This document shows, piece by piece, positions 10,757 to 18,623 of a stretch of 64,000 bases of DNA (its first letter is position 1; each line of letters begins with the position of its first letter). The DNA is from Teredinibacter waterburyi. GTDB lineage: Bacteria; Pseudomonadota; Gammaproteobacteria; Pseudomonadales; Cellvibrionaceae. The notes beneath the pieces were generated by a model. The model was given only the letters and a program-made list of their open reading frames with translations. It was not told where the DNA came from and searched no databases. Where the stretch lies: contig NZ_MRUH01000086.1 of assembly GCF_001922985.1 (NCBI RefSeq), positions 27,459 through 91,458 on the forward strand, written 5' to 3'. The position numbers and the translations under genes were made by a program.

Positions 10757-12079
10757 ATGGAAAAAAGAATACGTACAAAAGAAAAAGATGCCATCATTCA
10801 GTCATTGAAGTCAGGCGTTACTCCAAAGATCGGCATACAACATATACAAGTTGGTCGCATCAATGAAGTACAGGCATTATATAAAGATATTGAACGAATA
10901 TCTGAAGGTGGTTCTGCATTTCGATTAATAATTGGAGACTATGGCTCAGGAAAAACCTTCTTTCTCAGCGTCATTCGCTCTATTGCCTTAGAGAAGAAAT
11001 TGGTGACGGTGAATGCTGACTTGTCACCAGACCGAAGGATTCATGCTACTTCCGGACAGGCCAGAAACTTATACTCAGAACTGATGCGTAACTTGTCCAC
11101 GCGAAACAAACCCGATGGAAATGGTTTGCCAAGCGTAGTAGAGAAATTTATTACAGTTGCGCGCAAAGAAGCAGACCAAAAGCAAGCAGATGTTTCTAGC
11201 GTCATCCATGAAAAACTAAGCGACCTTACTGAATTGGTTGGTGGCTATGACTTTGCGAAAGTGATTGATGCCTATTGGCAGGGGCATGAGAGAGATGACG
11301 ATGCATTAAAAACAAATGCTATTCGATGGCTACGTGCTGAATATACAACCAAAACCGATGCTAGAAGAGATCTCGATGTCAGGACGATTATTTCTGATAA
11401 TAGTTTTTACGACTCATTAAAACTAATGAGTCTATTTGTTCGGCAAGCAGGCTATGAAGGCTTACTCGTCAATCTGGATGAACTGGTAAACTTGTATAAA
11501 CTTGGCAATACACAAGCTAGAACATCCAACTATGAGCAAATTCTTCGGATATTAAATGATTGTCTTCAGGGGTCAGCTGAACATATAGGCTTTCTCTTGG
11601 GGGGAACGCCAGAATTTTTGTTAGATCCAAGAAGAGGTTTATATAGCTATGAAGCCCTACAATCTCGATTGGCGGAGAATAGTTTTGCGCAGCGAGCTGG
11701 TGTAATTGATTATTCCTCTCCAGCTCTACATCTTGCCAACCTCACACCAGAAGAATTATATATTTTGCTTAAAAATTTACGTCATGTATTCGCGGCTGGG
11801 GATACAGCGCATTATCTTGTCCCAGATAAAGCGCTAAAAGCATTTCTTATACATTGCAATCAAACAGTGGGTGATGCCTATTTTAGAACACCTAGGAATA
11901 CCATCAAAGCATTTCTCGATATGCTCGCCGTACTGGAGCAAAACCCATCAATGCTGTGGTCAGATTTAATCAATAAAATTGCTATTGAAGAAGAACGACC
12001 TAGCAATTTTGATGAAATCAAACCCAGTGAAAATGATGACGCTATTGATTCCGATGATCTAGCTAGCTTCAAACTATGA
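10757..12079 (+). CDS. sngB: Shango ATPase SngB (BrxD-like P-loop protein)
   Basis: The 440-residue ATPase belongs to the BREX ATP-binding BrxD family (DUF2791). Visible motifs are Walker A GDYGSGKT (60-67) and Walker B LLVNLDE (236-242, D241/E242). The stretch VNADLSPDRR after Walker A and the C-terminal segment LTPEELYILLKNLRHVF are typical of the family. It is expected to be a cytosolic AAA-like switch acting with the helicase. The last codons overlap the helicase start by four bases (ATGA), indicating translational coupling. The equivalent gene pair also occurs in BREX-type loci, but no PglX, PglZ or BrxL is present here, so BREX is excluded. Confidence 0.87.
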   Translation: MEKRIRTKEKDAIIQSLKSGVTPKIGIQHIQVGRINEVQALYKDIERISEGGSAFRLIIGDYGSGKTFFLSVIRSIALEKKLVTVNADLSPDRRIHATSGQARNLYSELMRNLSTRNKPDGNGLPSVVEKFITVARKEADQKQADVSSVIHEKLSDLTELVGGYDFAKVIDAYWQGHERDDDALKTNAIRWLRAEYTTKTDARRDLDVRTIISDNSFYDSLKLMSLFVRQAGYEGLLVNLDELVNLYKLGNTQARTSNYEQILRILNDCLQGSAEHIGFLLGGTPEFLLDPRRGLYSYEALQSRLAENSFAQRAGVIDYSSPALHLANLTPEELYILLKNLRHVFAAGDTAHYLVPDKALKAFLIHCNQTVGDAYFRTPRNTIKAFLDMLAVLEQNPSMLWSDLINKIAIEEERPSNFDEIKPSENDDAIDSDDLASFKL

Positions 12080-14286
12080 TTGAAGCGTACAAAGAACTGG
12101 ATATACGCGTCCAGAAATGGATTTTTAAGCAGGGCTGGCCTAACCTTCGCGAAATCCAGTCCAAGGCGGTGAAACCTATTCTAGCTGGCGACAGGGATGT
12201 ATTGATTAGCGCCTCTACCGCCGCAGGTAAGACAGAAGCATTTTTCCTTCCCGCATGTACAATGATTGCCGACCAAGAAAATGGCTTTGGTATTCTGTAT
12301 ATAAGCCCTTTGAAAGCGCTCATTAATGATCAATATCGAAGACTGGAAGAGCTGAGTGATATGCTGGAAATGCAGGTCACGCCTTGGCATGGTGATAGCC
12401 TCCAATCCAAAAAGAAAGAAGCCAAAAAAGATCCTTCTGGAATATTACTCATTACGCCAGAATCTTTGGAATCATTGCTTATACGAGAAGCAGGTTGGCT
12501 CAAACAAGCGTTTTCAGGATTAAAATATATTTGCATTGATGAGTTCCATGCGTTTATTGGCACGGAACGCGGACAACATTTATTATCGTTGCTCAATAGA
12601 CTTGAACATCTTTTAGATCGCTATAACAACCCTATTCCCAGAGTTGCATTAAGTGCAACATTAGGTGATCTGGAGTCCGTTCCATTATCACTTAGACCCA
12701 ATAAAAGCCTTCCCTGCGAAACCATTACCAGCAGCAAGAGCCAAAGTACGATTAAAGTCCAAGTGAAGGGTTATCTTGAACCCTCAGATTTGATGCAAGA
12801 AGACACACGTTTGCCCGCGGAGTATCAAATTTGTGAGGAAATTTACCAACGCTGCCGAGGCGGATCTCACCTTGTTTTTGCCAATAGCCGTCGTCGGACA
12901 GAGAGTATTGCTGCCCAGCTTGCAGACTTCAGTGAAGAGAATGTTGTACCAAATGAATTCTTTCCGCATCACGGATCATTAGCAAAAGAGTTACGAGAAG
13001 ATCTAGAATCCAGATTACAAAAGGAAACGTTGCCCACTACAGCAATATGTACCATGACGCTGGAATTGGGGATCGATATAGGCAAAGTAAATTCAGTTGT
13101 ACAAGTCACTGCACCCCATTCTGTATCAAGCTTACGTCAGCGATTAGGGCGTTCTGGACGAAGAAATTCCCCCGCCATTCTTAGAATGCTAATTGCTGAA
13201 AATGAATTAGGTAAATCACCAAATTTCATTGATCAATTAAGACTTGAGCTAGTTCAATCTTTGGCCATGATTCGACTGCTCATCGTTGGCAATTGGTTTG
13301 AGCCAGCAGACACAGCACAAATGCACCTATCTACATTACTTCATCAAATTTTGGCGGTTATTGCACAATGGGGAAGTATTCGAGTCGATCAGCTATTTAC
13401 ATTGTTGTGTGGACAAGGGCCATTCAAACAAATCACACCCGATCATTTCAAACAGTTGCTTACGCATATGGGAGCGACACAACTCATACAACAAATAGAT
13501 AGTGGTGAGCTGGTGCTTGGGCTTGAAGGAGAACGCCTTACAAACTCCTATACCTTCTATGCCGTGTTTAAAACTCCTGAAGAATACAGAATAGTCGCGG
13601 GAAATAAAACACTTGGTACGCTGCCCGTTGATACGCTGATTACTAAAGATCAAAACATCGTCTTTGGAGGGAAGCGATGGAAAGTAATAGATATTGATGA
13701 CAACAAAAAGGTTATCTACGTTACTGCCACCAAAGGTGGCAAGCCACCCAAATTTGGTGGCAATGGAATGTCAGTTCATGACGTTGTTCGACAAGAAATG
13801 TTTAAAATCTACGCATCAGGTGACTATCGGATCGATGTTGGATCTCAGAAAGTTGACTTTCTCGATGACACCGCGAAACAGCTATTCCAAGAGGGAGCAG
13901 ACTTTTTTAGAAAATCGAAAATGAGTAATAATCCTATAATCCAACATAGAAAGCACTGTTTTCTGTTCCCGTGGTTAGGGGATAAAGTGGTAAACACGTT
14001 GGCTATCGCACTTATAAAAAATAAATTTACCGTAACTTCTTTTGGAGGTGCAATTGAAATACAAAATGCATCCAAAGATGAGATAACTAACTTTTTAGTC
14101 GATCTTACTGAAGATGTAATGCCAACGGAATTGGAATTGGCAAAAGCACTAAAGACAGAGCAAAAGCATATAGAGAAGTATGACAAGCATTTACCAGAAG
14201 CACTCCTATCCGAAGGGTTTGGAAGACGAACATTTGACATACGTAGTACAAAAAACTGGATCGAGCAGAACAAAGCGATATTTTAG
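12076..14286 (+). CDS. sngC: Shango helicase SngC (Lhr/BrxHI-like superfamily 2)
   Basis: The 736-residue helicase has complete SF2 motifs: motif I SASTAAGKT (45-53), motif Ib TPESL, motif II DEFH (154-157), motif III SAT (192-194), motif IV VFANSRRRTES, motif V MTLELGIDIG and motif VI RQRLGRSGRRN. The layout resembles Lhr-type and BrxHI helicases, with a long C-terminal region of unknown fold. All catalytic motifs are intact, so the protein should be active. It is the third gene of the sng operon; no terminator is obvious in the following 110 bases. Confidence 0.88.
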   Translation: MIEAYKELDIRVQKWIFKQGWPNLREIQSKAVKPILAGDRDVLISASTAAGKTEAFFLPACTMIADQENGFGILYISPLKALINDQYRRLEELSDMLEMQVTPWHGDSLQSKKKEAKKDPSGILLITPESLESLLIREAGWLKQAFSGLKYICIDEFHAFIGTERGQHLLSLLNRLEHLLDRYNNPIPRVALSATLGDLESVPLSLRPNKSLPCETITSSKSQSTIKVQVKGYLEPSDLMQEDTRLPAEYQICEEIYQRCRGGSHLVFANSRRRTESIAAQLADFSEENVVPNEFFPHHGSLAKELREDLESRLQKETLPTTAICTMTLELGIDIGKVNSVVQVTAPHSVSSLRQRLGRSGRRNSPAILRMLIAENELGKSPNFIDQLRLELVQSLAMIRLLIVGNWFEPADTAQMHLSTLLHQILAVIAQWGSIRVDQLFTLLCGQGPFKQITPDHFKQLLTHMGATQLIQQIDSGELVLGLEGERLTNSYTFYAVFKTPEEYRIVAGNKTLGTLPVDTLITKDQNIVFGGKRWKVIDIDDNKKVIYVTATKGGKPPKFGGNGMSVHDVVRQEMFKIYASGDYRIDVGSQKVDFLDDTAKQLFQEGADFFRKSKMSNNPIIQHRKHCFLFPWLGDKVVNTLAIALIKNKFTVTSFGGAIEIQNASKDEITNFLVDLTEDVMPTELELAKALKTEQKHIEKYDKHLPEALLSEGFGRRTFDIRSTKNWIEQNKAIF

Positions 14287-14396
14287 GTCTCCACACGACT
14301 AAAAAACTATTATATTCAATCGTTAATTGTTACTTAATAGCAATAAGATATTAATTTTTATTTCTACTGCAGGAGACAAAAGAAATAAGTAAGGCG

Positions 14397-15058
14397 ATGG
14401 GAATATATCTAGATACATTCTATCACTACCAAGAACTCGTTGAGAAAAGCAGAGTCGATTAGCTGATTAACAAAAATCGACGAGCACCTACCCCAAAGAG
14501 CCGAGTGGATAACGCAACAGAAAAGGCGGTGGTTGCCTACGCCGTTGATCAAGCCGCTCACGTTCAACACCGTACCAGCGATGAATTACGCAAGGCTGGC
14601 ATATTTGTATCTGGCAGTGGTCTCCGCTCAACCTGGGTTCGTCACAATCTAGAAAACAAAAAAATACGCCTAAAAGAACTTGGAGAAAAGGTCGCTAGTT
14701 ATGGCATTATACTCACTGTTGCACAGGTCGCAGCACTAGAGAAAAAGAAACATGATCATGAACCTTTCGGTGAGATTGAGACGGTACACCTAGGCTATCC
14801 GGGGGGACTAAGGACACATTCTACGTCGGCAACTTGCAAGGTGTGGAACGTATCACCAGCAAACCTTTGTCGATACATACAGTAACGTGGCGTTTTGTAA
14901 CGTTCTACACAACGAAGCCCCCATCTCCGCAGCAGACGCTGCCCAATGATAAATTTTTACCTTTCTTTGAGGCTCAAGGAATGATGTATTGCGGTATAAC
15001 ACCAATGGAAAAATTAAGTGATGGCAAATCGATTTGGGCTGAGAAAAATTTAGCTTAA
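14397..15058 (+). pseudogene. Decayed IS481/IS3-type transposase
   Basis: The start reads MGIYLDTFYHYQELVEKSRVD, then an in-frame TAG (about 14460), then continues LINKNRRAPTPKSRVDNATE and RTSDELRKAGIFVSGSGLRS. This is the helix-turn-helix region of IS481-type transposases. From about 14800 the frame shifts several times: DTFYVGNLQGVERI is in one frame and QQTFVDTYSNVAF, the first part of the DDE core, in another. The middle of the core is missing, and only the C-terminal tail (TPMEKLSDGKSIWAEKNLA) remains. It is certainly inactive. A possible right end lies near 15093 (CTGTCAGATCACAC), but no matching left inverted repeat was found. Confidence 0.8.
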
Positions 15059-15159
15059 ATCTAAACTGACATATACCGGATTGAAACGGATAACTGTCAG
15101 ATCACACCTGAGCTACTACAGATTAGACCACCATCAGATTTGGGAAGCTGTTTTTGAAA

Positions 15160-15315
15160 CTATTTTATCTTGGCTTGCGGATATTCTTTGTTACGCTGCG
15201 CCTTGAGCTTCGTTGCCATGAGTTTGGCATCATGCTTTGATTTTCCTTTAATTGCATCGAGTTTCTTTTGGATTTCTGCCTCTGCGCTATTATTTTTGTT
15301 GTTCGTCGTCATCAT
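15160..15315 (-). CDS. Small basic hypothetical protein (51 aa)
   Basis: The frame runs from tandem ATGs (15315/15312) to a TAG at 15160 and encodes a Lys-rich, predicted helical peptide containing EIQKKLDAIKGKSKHDAKLMA. Its start overlaps the end of the upstream acidic gene (stop at 15290), the same coupling seen between the other two genes of the trio. Both small proteins share an EIQKK(I/L)D motif, suggesting duplication or a common fold. Function is not recognised. Confidence 0.5.
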   Translation of the reverse strand: MMTTNNKNNSAEAEIQKKLDAIKGKSKHDAKLMATKLKAQRNKEYPQAKIK

Positions 15316-15514
15316 CTTCACCTGATTTGCGGATTTCCTTAATTAATTTTCTGTACTCAATATCATTGCGTGGCCCCAAATATGGCCCTTCATGCCCTTC
15401 CTCCTCAATAGCATCACCAAGACCGTCATAGTTACGCCCTTTCTCAGCCATCTCTTTCTTAGCTTGGTCGATCTTCTTCTGAATCTCGTTATCTAATTCG
15501 TCGTCAGTCATCAT
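15290..15514 (-). CDS. Small acidic hypothetical protein (74 aa)
   Basis: The 74-residue, highly charged, predicted helical protein begins MMTDDELDNEIQKKIDQ and has an acidic tail (GEDDDDEQQK). Its ATG overlaps the stop of the upstream GNAT-like gene, and its 3' end overlaps the 51-residue gene. All three are therefore probably translated from one message. No domain is recognised. An accessory or antitoxin-like partner of the GNAT protein is possible but purely inferred. Confidence 0.6.
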   Translation of the reverse strand: MMTDDELDNEIQKKIDQAKKEMAEKGRNYDGLGDAIEEEGHEGPYLGPRNDIEYRKLIKEIRKSGEDDDDEQQK

Positions 15515-16266
15515 TTTAACCTCAGCATCAAATGGGTTACATCATCCCGCCAGTTGTTTACAGGGCTGTACCCTTTGCTTTGATAAAGGCGCGTGTGAGC
15601 AGGGGAAACAGGATCACATAGCCAGATTTCCTGCGCTCCATTGATCGAGGCGTAAAGGTCTGCCGCATACAACGTAATATCAAGAACCTTGCCTGCCAGC
15701 TCGTTATTAACGGGGGAGCGTTCAAGGGCATGAAGTCTAAGCACAAGCCTGTTACCTTCCATCATGCCGTAACATAGGCCGTGTAGTGTTCCGCCCCGCC
15801 TGATAGCCATATCAAACCGTCTTGACCCACCGCGACTGCGATATTCATTGTAAAGCCTTACCCAATCCCACGTTGCTGCCTTCTCAGGTTTAGACCACAT
15901 AGTCTTCCATGAGCTTGCTTCATTGGCATCTTTGAAGGCGATTTCAGAGAGAGTGATCCCTAGACCACCGAAATCCTTCTCGACATTACGAAACACCTGC
16001 GCCCGTAGCTTCTCATGGTAGCTAACGGTTTGTTTATAGGTGAGTGAGCCATATTGCTCTGCGTCCATGTGTATTCCCCCAATCGTGGCAAATGTAAAAG
16101 CGTCTGTTGTAGCGATAAAGGTGTTGGCATTCTGCGATAGGACATGCCAATCTCGCCCATGATTTGCTAGCCTATTCCAGACAGGCGCACAATCACTTGT
16201 CGAAGTGATTTTCGGAACAGGCTCGTAAAGCTGCGATTTTTGTGCGAATGAACGCGCATAAGTCAT
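15511..16266 (-). CDS. GNAT-like acyltransferase family protein
   Basis: The 251-residue protein has a C-terminal half resembling a GNAT acetyltransferase: a beta-strand stretch RLVLRLHALERSP, then a helix, then IWLCDPVSPAHTRLYQSKGY, where the final ARLYxxxGY-like element is the usual GNAT signature. The acetyl-CoA loop (R/Q-x-x-G-x-G/A) is not obvious, so catalysis is uncertain. The N-terminal half is unassigned. The gene starts only 23 bases from attR, so its promoter probably lies in or beyond the repeat, in host DNA. It heads the three-gene minus-strand cargo at the island's right end. Confidence 0.65.
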   Translation of the reverse strand: MTYARSFAQKSQLYEPVPKITSTSDCAPVWNRLANHGRDWHVLSQNANTFIATTDAFTFATIGGIHMDAEQYGSLTYKQTVSYHEKLRAQVFRNVEKDFGGLGITLSEIAFKDANEASSWKTMWSKPEKAATWDWVRLYNEYRSRGGSRRFDMAIRRGGTLHGLCYGMMEGNRLVLRLHALERSPVNNELAGKVLDITLYAADLYASINGAQEIWLCDPVSPAHTRLYQSKGYSPVNNWRDDVTHLMLRLK

Positions 16267-16288
16267 TGATTGGGTTGATAAGTTCGGT

Positions 16289-16305
16289 TCCGGCCTCTGG
16301 TACCA
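16289..16305. repeat. attR: right 17-bp direct repeat of the island
   Basis: An exact copy of TCCGGCCTCTGGTACCA from the tRNA-Leu 3' end (7780-7796). It is not part of a tRNA here, and so marks the displaced original 3' end of the gene at the island's right border. Confidence 0.85.
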
Positions 16306-16395
16306 AATACTTGGTTTAGGAGTATTAAGACTGGCCGCGCTTAGGGATAAAAACGCAGCAGATATCTCGCCTACTGCAATCCCATACTCAAACCG

Positions 16396-16743
16396 CTACT
16401 CCAAGCCTTCGAACGCACCCGTAAAGTTCGCGTCATAAGCTTCGCCAGTCGTCGACATAAGGATATAAAGCGTCTTCTTTAGGCTCTTATTGGGAACCGA
16501 AACCACGTAGTACCCCTTTCCCGCCTTGTGGATTCCCATGTCGCCCTGCGAGATGGCACTCCAGCTCTCTGCCAACTTACCAAAGCCCAAGCCAACATCA
16601 CGAGCGACCAAGTCTTTTACTAAACTTGCGGCAACACCGACCGCCTGCTGCGGAGCAATAGTTGCGGCATGATCGCCATGGGCTGCAGCCAACTGAGTAA
16701 ACAGCGCCGATAAAACAAATAAAACCGAAACAATAATCTTCAT
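16396..16743 (-). CDS. Periplasmic DUF6488-like protein
   Basis: From ATG 16743, preceded by AAAGGT, the protein is 115 residues with a clear signal peptide (about 1-21, ending LAAAHG) and an HGDH motif at the mature N-terminus. Later features are GYYVVSVPNKSLKKTLYILM and NFTGAFEGL, as in the DUF6488 family of small exported proteins found beside metal transporters. It follows the HupE-like gene on the same strand. A His-bearing periplasmic partner for metal handling is inferred. An upstream ATG (16782) would ruin the signal peptide. Confidence 0.7.
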   Translation of the reverse strand: MKIIVSVLFVLSALFTQLAAAHGDHAATIAPQQAVGVAASLVKDLVARDVGLGFGKLAESWSAISQGDMGIHKAGKGYYVVSVPNKSLKKTLYILMSTTGEAYDANFTGAFEGLE

Positions 16744-16821
16744 AGCAATACCTTTAAGCCTTAAATTATATTCAAGTAACAATTGATTAATAAAAACGCT
16801 AATCCCCTAACGCAATGAGCA

Positions 16822-17652
16822 CTAGTCGTTTTTAACCGGTAGTTCCGCGCCTAGCGGCTGGGAGTTTAGATTCATCTTCTTTTTATAGTTAAGTAGCGGC
16901 GAGGCCTGCTGCTCCATATCTTCATGTATGTGGTAATGGTCATCGGTATTTAGCGGGAACTCATCCGCATAATGCGCATGCTGGTAACCGTGTAACTGCA
17001 TTAATAATAACAAGCCACCGAGCAGCATTAACAATAGGTTCACGGCATTACTCAAACGCCTAAACGAAGCACTCCTGCGCCAGCCAAGCAGCACGACAAA
17101 CATTACACTTAACGCAATAATTTGGCCGATTTCCACTCCAGCATTAAACGCCAAAATCTTGAGAACCAAGCCTTCGTCACCTAGCGGCAATAACTGCAGC
17201 CGTGTAGACAACCCAAAACCATGGATCAAGCCAAATATAAACACCGCCCAAAAGATATTTGGCGACGCCATATCAAAATACTTTCGGAAGCCATCGAGGT
17301 TATCGAACGCCTTGTAGCAAACGGTTAGTGCGATAACCGCATCGATCAAATAATAGTCTGCGCGAACCGCAAATAGAGTCGCCAATACCAAGGTGAGCGA
17401 ATGGCCCAGCGTAAATGCGGTAATAAGCTTAACAATATCGCCGAACCGCGTGAGAAAGAACATAACACCGAATAAGAACAGCAGATGATCGTAACCGGAT
17501 AGCATGTGGGTTGCACCCAGTCGCATATACTCAAATAAGCCGGCGTTAACGATACGCGCTTGATCTTCTGCGGACATGCCATGAGCCAATACCGTTGCGC
17601 TTGCAACCAAGCAAATAAGAAGTGCTGTCAGAAATAAGAAAAACCTGTGCAT
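16822..17652 (-). CDS. HupE/UreJ-family membrane protein
   Basis: The 276-residue protein has a signal peptide (1-24, ending VLAHG), then GATHMLSGYDHLLFLFGVMFFL, the hallmark of the HupE/UreJ_2 family, and about six membrane helices with conserved FTLGHSLTL and IFGLIHGFG. Family members are putative nickel or cobalt permeases. The C-terminal tail is His-rich (HGYQHAHY, DDHYHIHED), consistent with metal binding. It lies about 80 bases upstream of the DUF6488-like gene on the same strand. No hydrogenase or urease genes are present in the window, so the metal and client enzyme are unknown. Confidence 0.85.
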   Translation of the reverse strand: MHRFFLFLTALLICLVASATVLAHGMSAEDQARIVNAGLFEYMRLGATHMLSGYDHLLFLFGVMFFLTRFGDIVKLITAFTLGHSLTLVLATLFAVRADYYLIDAVIALTVCYKAFDNLDGFRKYFDMASPNIFWAVFIFGLIHGFGLSTRLQLLPLGDEGLVLKILAFNAGVEIGQIIALSVMFVVLLGWRRSASFRRLSNAVNLLLMLLGGLLLLMQLHGYQHAHYADEFPLNTDDHYHIHEDMEQQASPLLNYKKKMNLNSQPLGAELPVKND

Positions 17653-17999
17653 TTTGTGCTCTTTTTATAATAGTCGTACTGAAAATTATCCATTACTACA
17701 CTAACGAGTTACAACAACCGAAGTAACAATTATCTAACCTAGACAACAAATTGTTGCATATGCTCCCATTCCCGAACTCTACTCTCTGCTGGTCGCTTGT
17801 ATAGCCGCTTTAATCCCACGTAGAATGCGAAGCTACACATCAAGTCAACCGCCAAATTTTCCATCCCGATAAGGCCTTAGTTAACGAGTGAGCTTTTAAT
17901 ATTCCCGCGCCACCCCCATATACTGGGCTGGTTTAATATCCTGACACCGTTAATACCAAACACCGTAACGGCCTATATTGCATTAACTTCGGAGACCCC
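17653..17999. other. Intergenic region between hupE-like and yqhA-like genes
   Basis: This 347-base divergent region separates the minus-strand HupE operon from plus-strand yqhA and must contain both promoters. I see no clear paired -35/-10 boxes and no ORF or strong hairpin. Confidence 0.4.
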
Positions 18000-18497
18000 A
18001 TGGAAAAGATGTTTGAAACCCTAATGTATCGCTCTCGCTGGATACTCGCACCTATCTATCTCGGGCTGAGTGTCGCAGTGCTCGCACTTGCCATTAAGTT
18101 CTTTATCGAACTCGCCCACCTGATGCTTGAGATTTGGACGATCAAGGAAGTCGATATGATCTTGATTGTATTGACCCTAATCGATTTAGCCATGGTTGGC
18201 GGTCTACTCATCATGGTGATGATGAGCGGCTACGAAAACTTTGTAAGTCAACTCGATATTGATGAAGATGAAGAAAAGCTAAGCTGGCTGGGCAAAATGG
18301 ATTCATCATCGCTAAAAGCAAAAATCGCTGCGGCAATTGTAGCGATATCCTCGATACACCTGCTCAAGGTCTTTATGGGTGTCGAGAATATCAGCGGTGA
18401 AAACTTAAAGTGGTATGTCATCATCCATCTCACCTTTGTTGGTTCGGCGTTTGCGATGGGATATTTAGATGCGCTTACTAAACATGGGAAGCACTAA
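18000..18497 (+). CDS. yqhA: YqhA-family inner membrane protein
   Basis: The 165-residue UPF0114/TIGR00645 protein begins [23 protein letters not shown], the family signature, and has four predicted membrane helices (about 15-35, 52-75, 108-128, 137-157) with a charged loop [11 protein letters not shown]. The length equals the family norm. The function of the family is unknown. It is monocistronic, with its own upstream region; the next gene begins 126 bases later. Confidence 0.9.
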   Translation: MEKMFETLMYRSRWILAPIYLGLSVAVLALAIKFFIELAHLMLEIWTIKEVDMILIVLTLIDLAMVGGLLIMVMMSGYENFVSQLDIDEDEEKLSWLGKMDSSSLKAKIAAAIVAISSIHLLKVFMGVENISGENLKWYVIIHLTFVGSAFAMGYLDALTKHGKH

Positions 18498-18623
18498 GCA
18501 GCGCAATCCGAAAAGAAAGTCTAAACTATAACCGGTGGCGCCGAATGTAACCGTTTTGCAGTGCCTTCGGCGCTACGGTAGAATACACGCCAATTGACCA
18601 TTCACTTTCAGGAGACCCCGAGA

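Larger units (their letters stand above)
7797..16305. mobile_element. 8.5-kb genomic island in tRNA-Leu carrying a Shango defence system
   Basis: The segment lies between exact 17-bp copies of the tRNA 3' end. It contains an integrase remnant, a broken excisionase-like gene, three large defence genes, a dead IS481-type transposase and a three-gene minus-strand cargo. By eye it is richer in A and T than the flanking housekeeping genes, which fits transfer. With the integrase reduced to its first domain, the island can no longer excise by itself. The leftmost 165 bases (7797-7961) hold no gene that I can support. Confidence 0.85.

Noticed and set aside
10757..14286. BREX defence system
   Set aside because: The BrxD-like ATPase and BrxHI-like helicase are shared with BREX loci, but PglX, PglZ, BrxC and BrxL are absent. 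The TerB-domain partner fits Shango instead.
18549..18580. A TGTAACC before the coiled-coil gene resembling the ECF promoter
   Set aside because: The -10 at the expected spacing is CGGCG rather than CGTTT, so the match does not hold.
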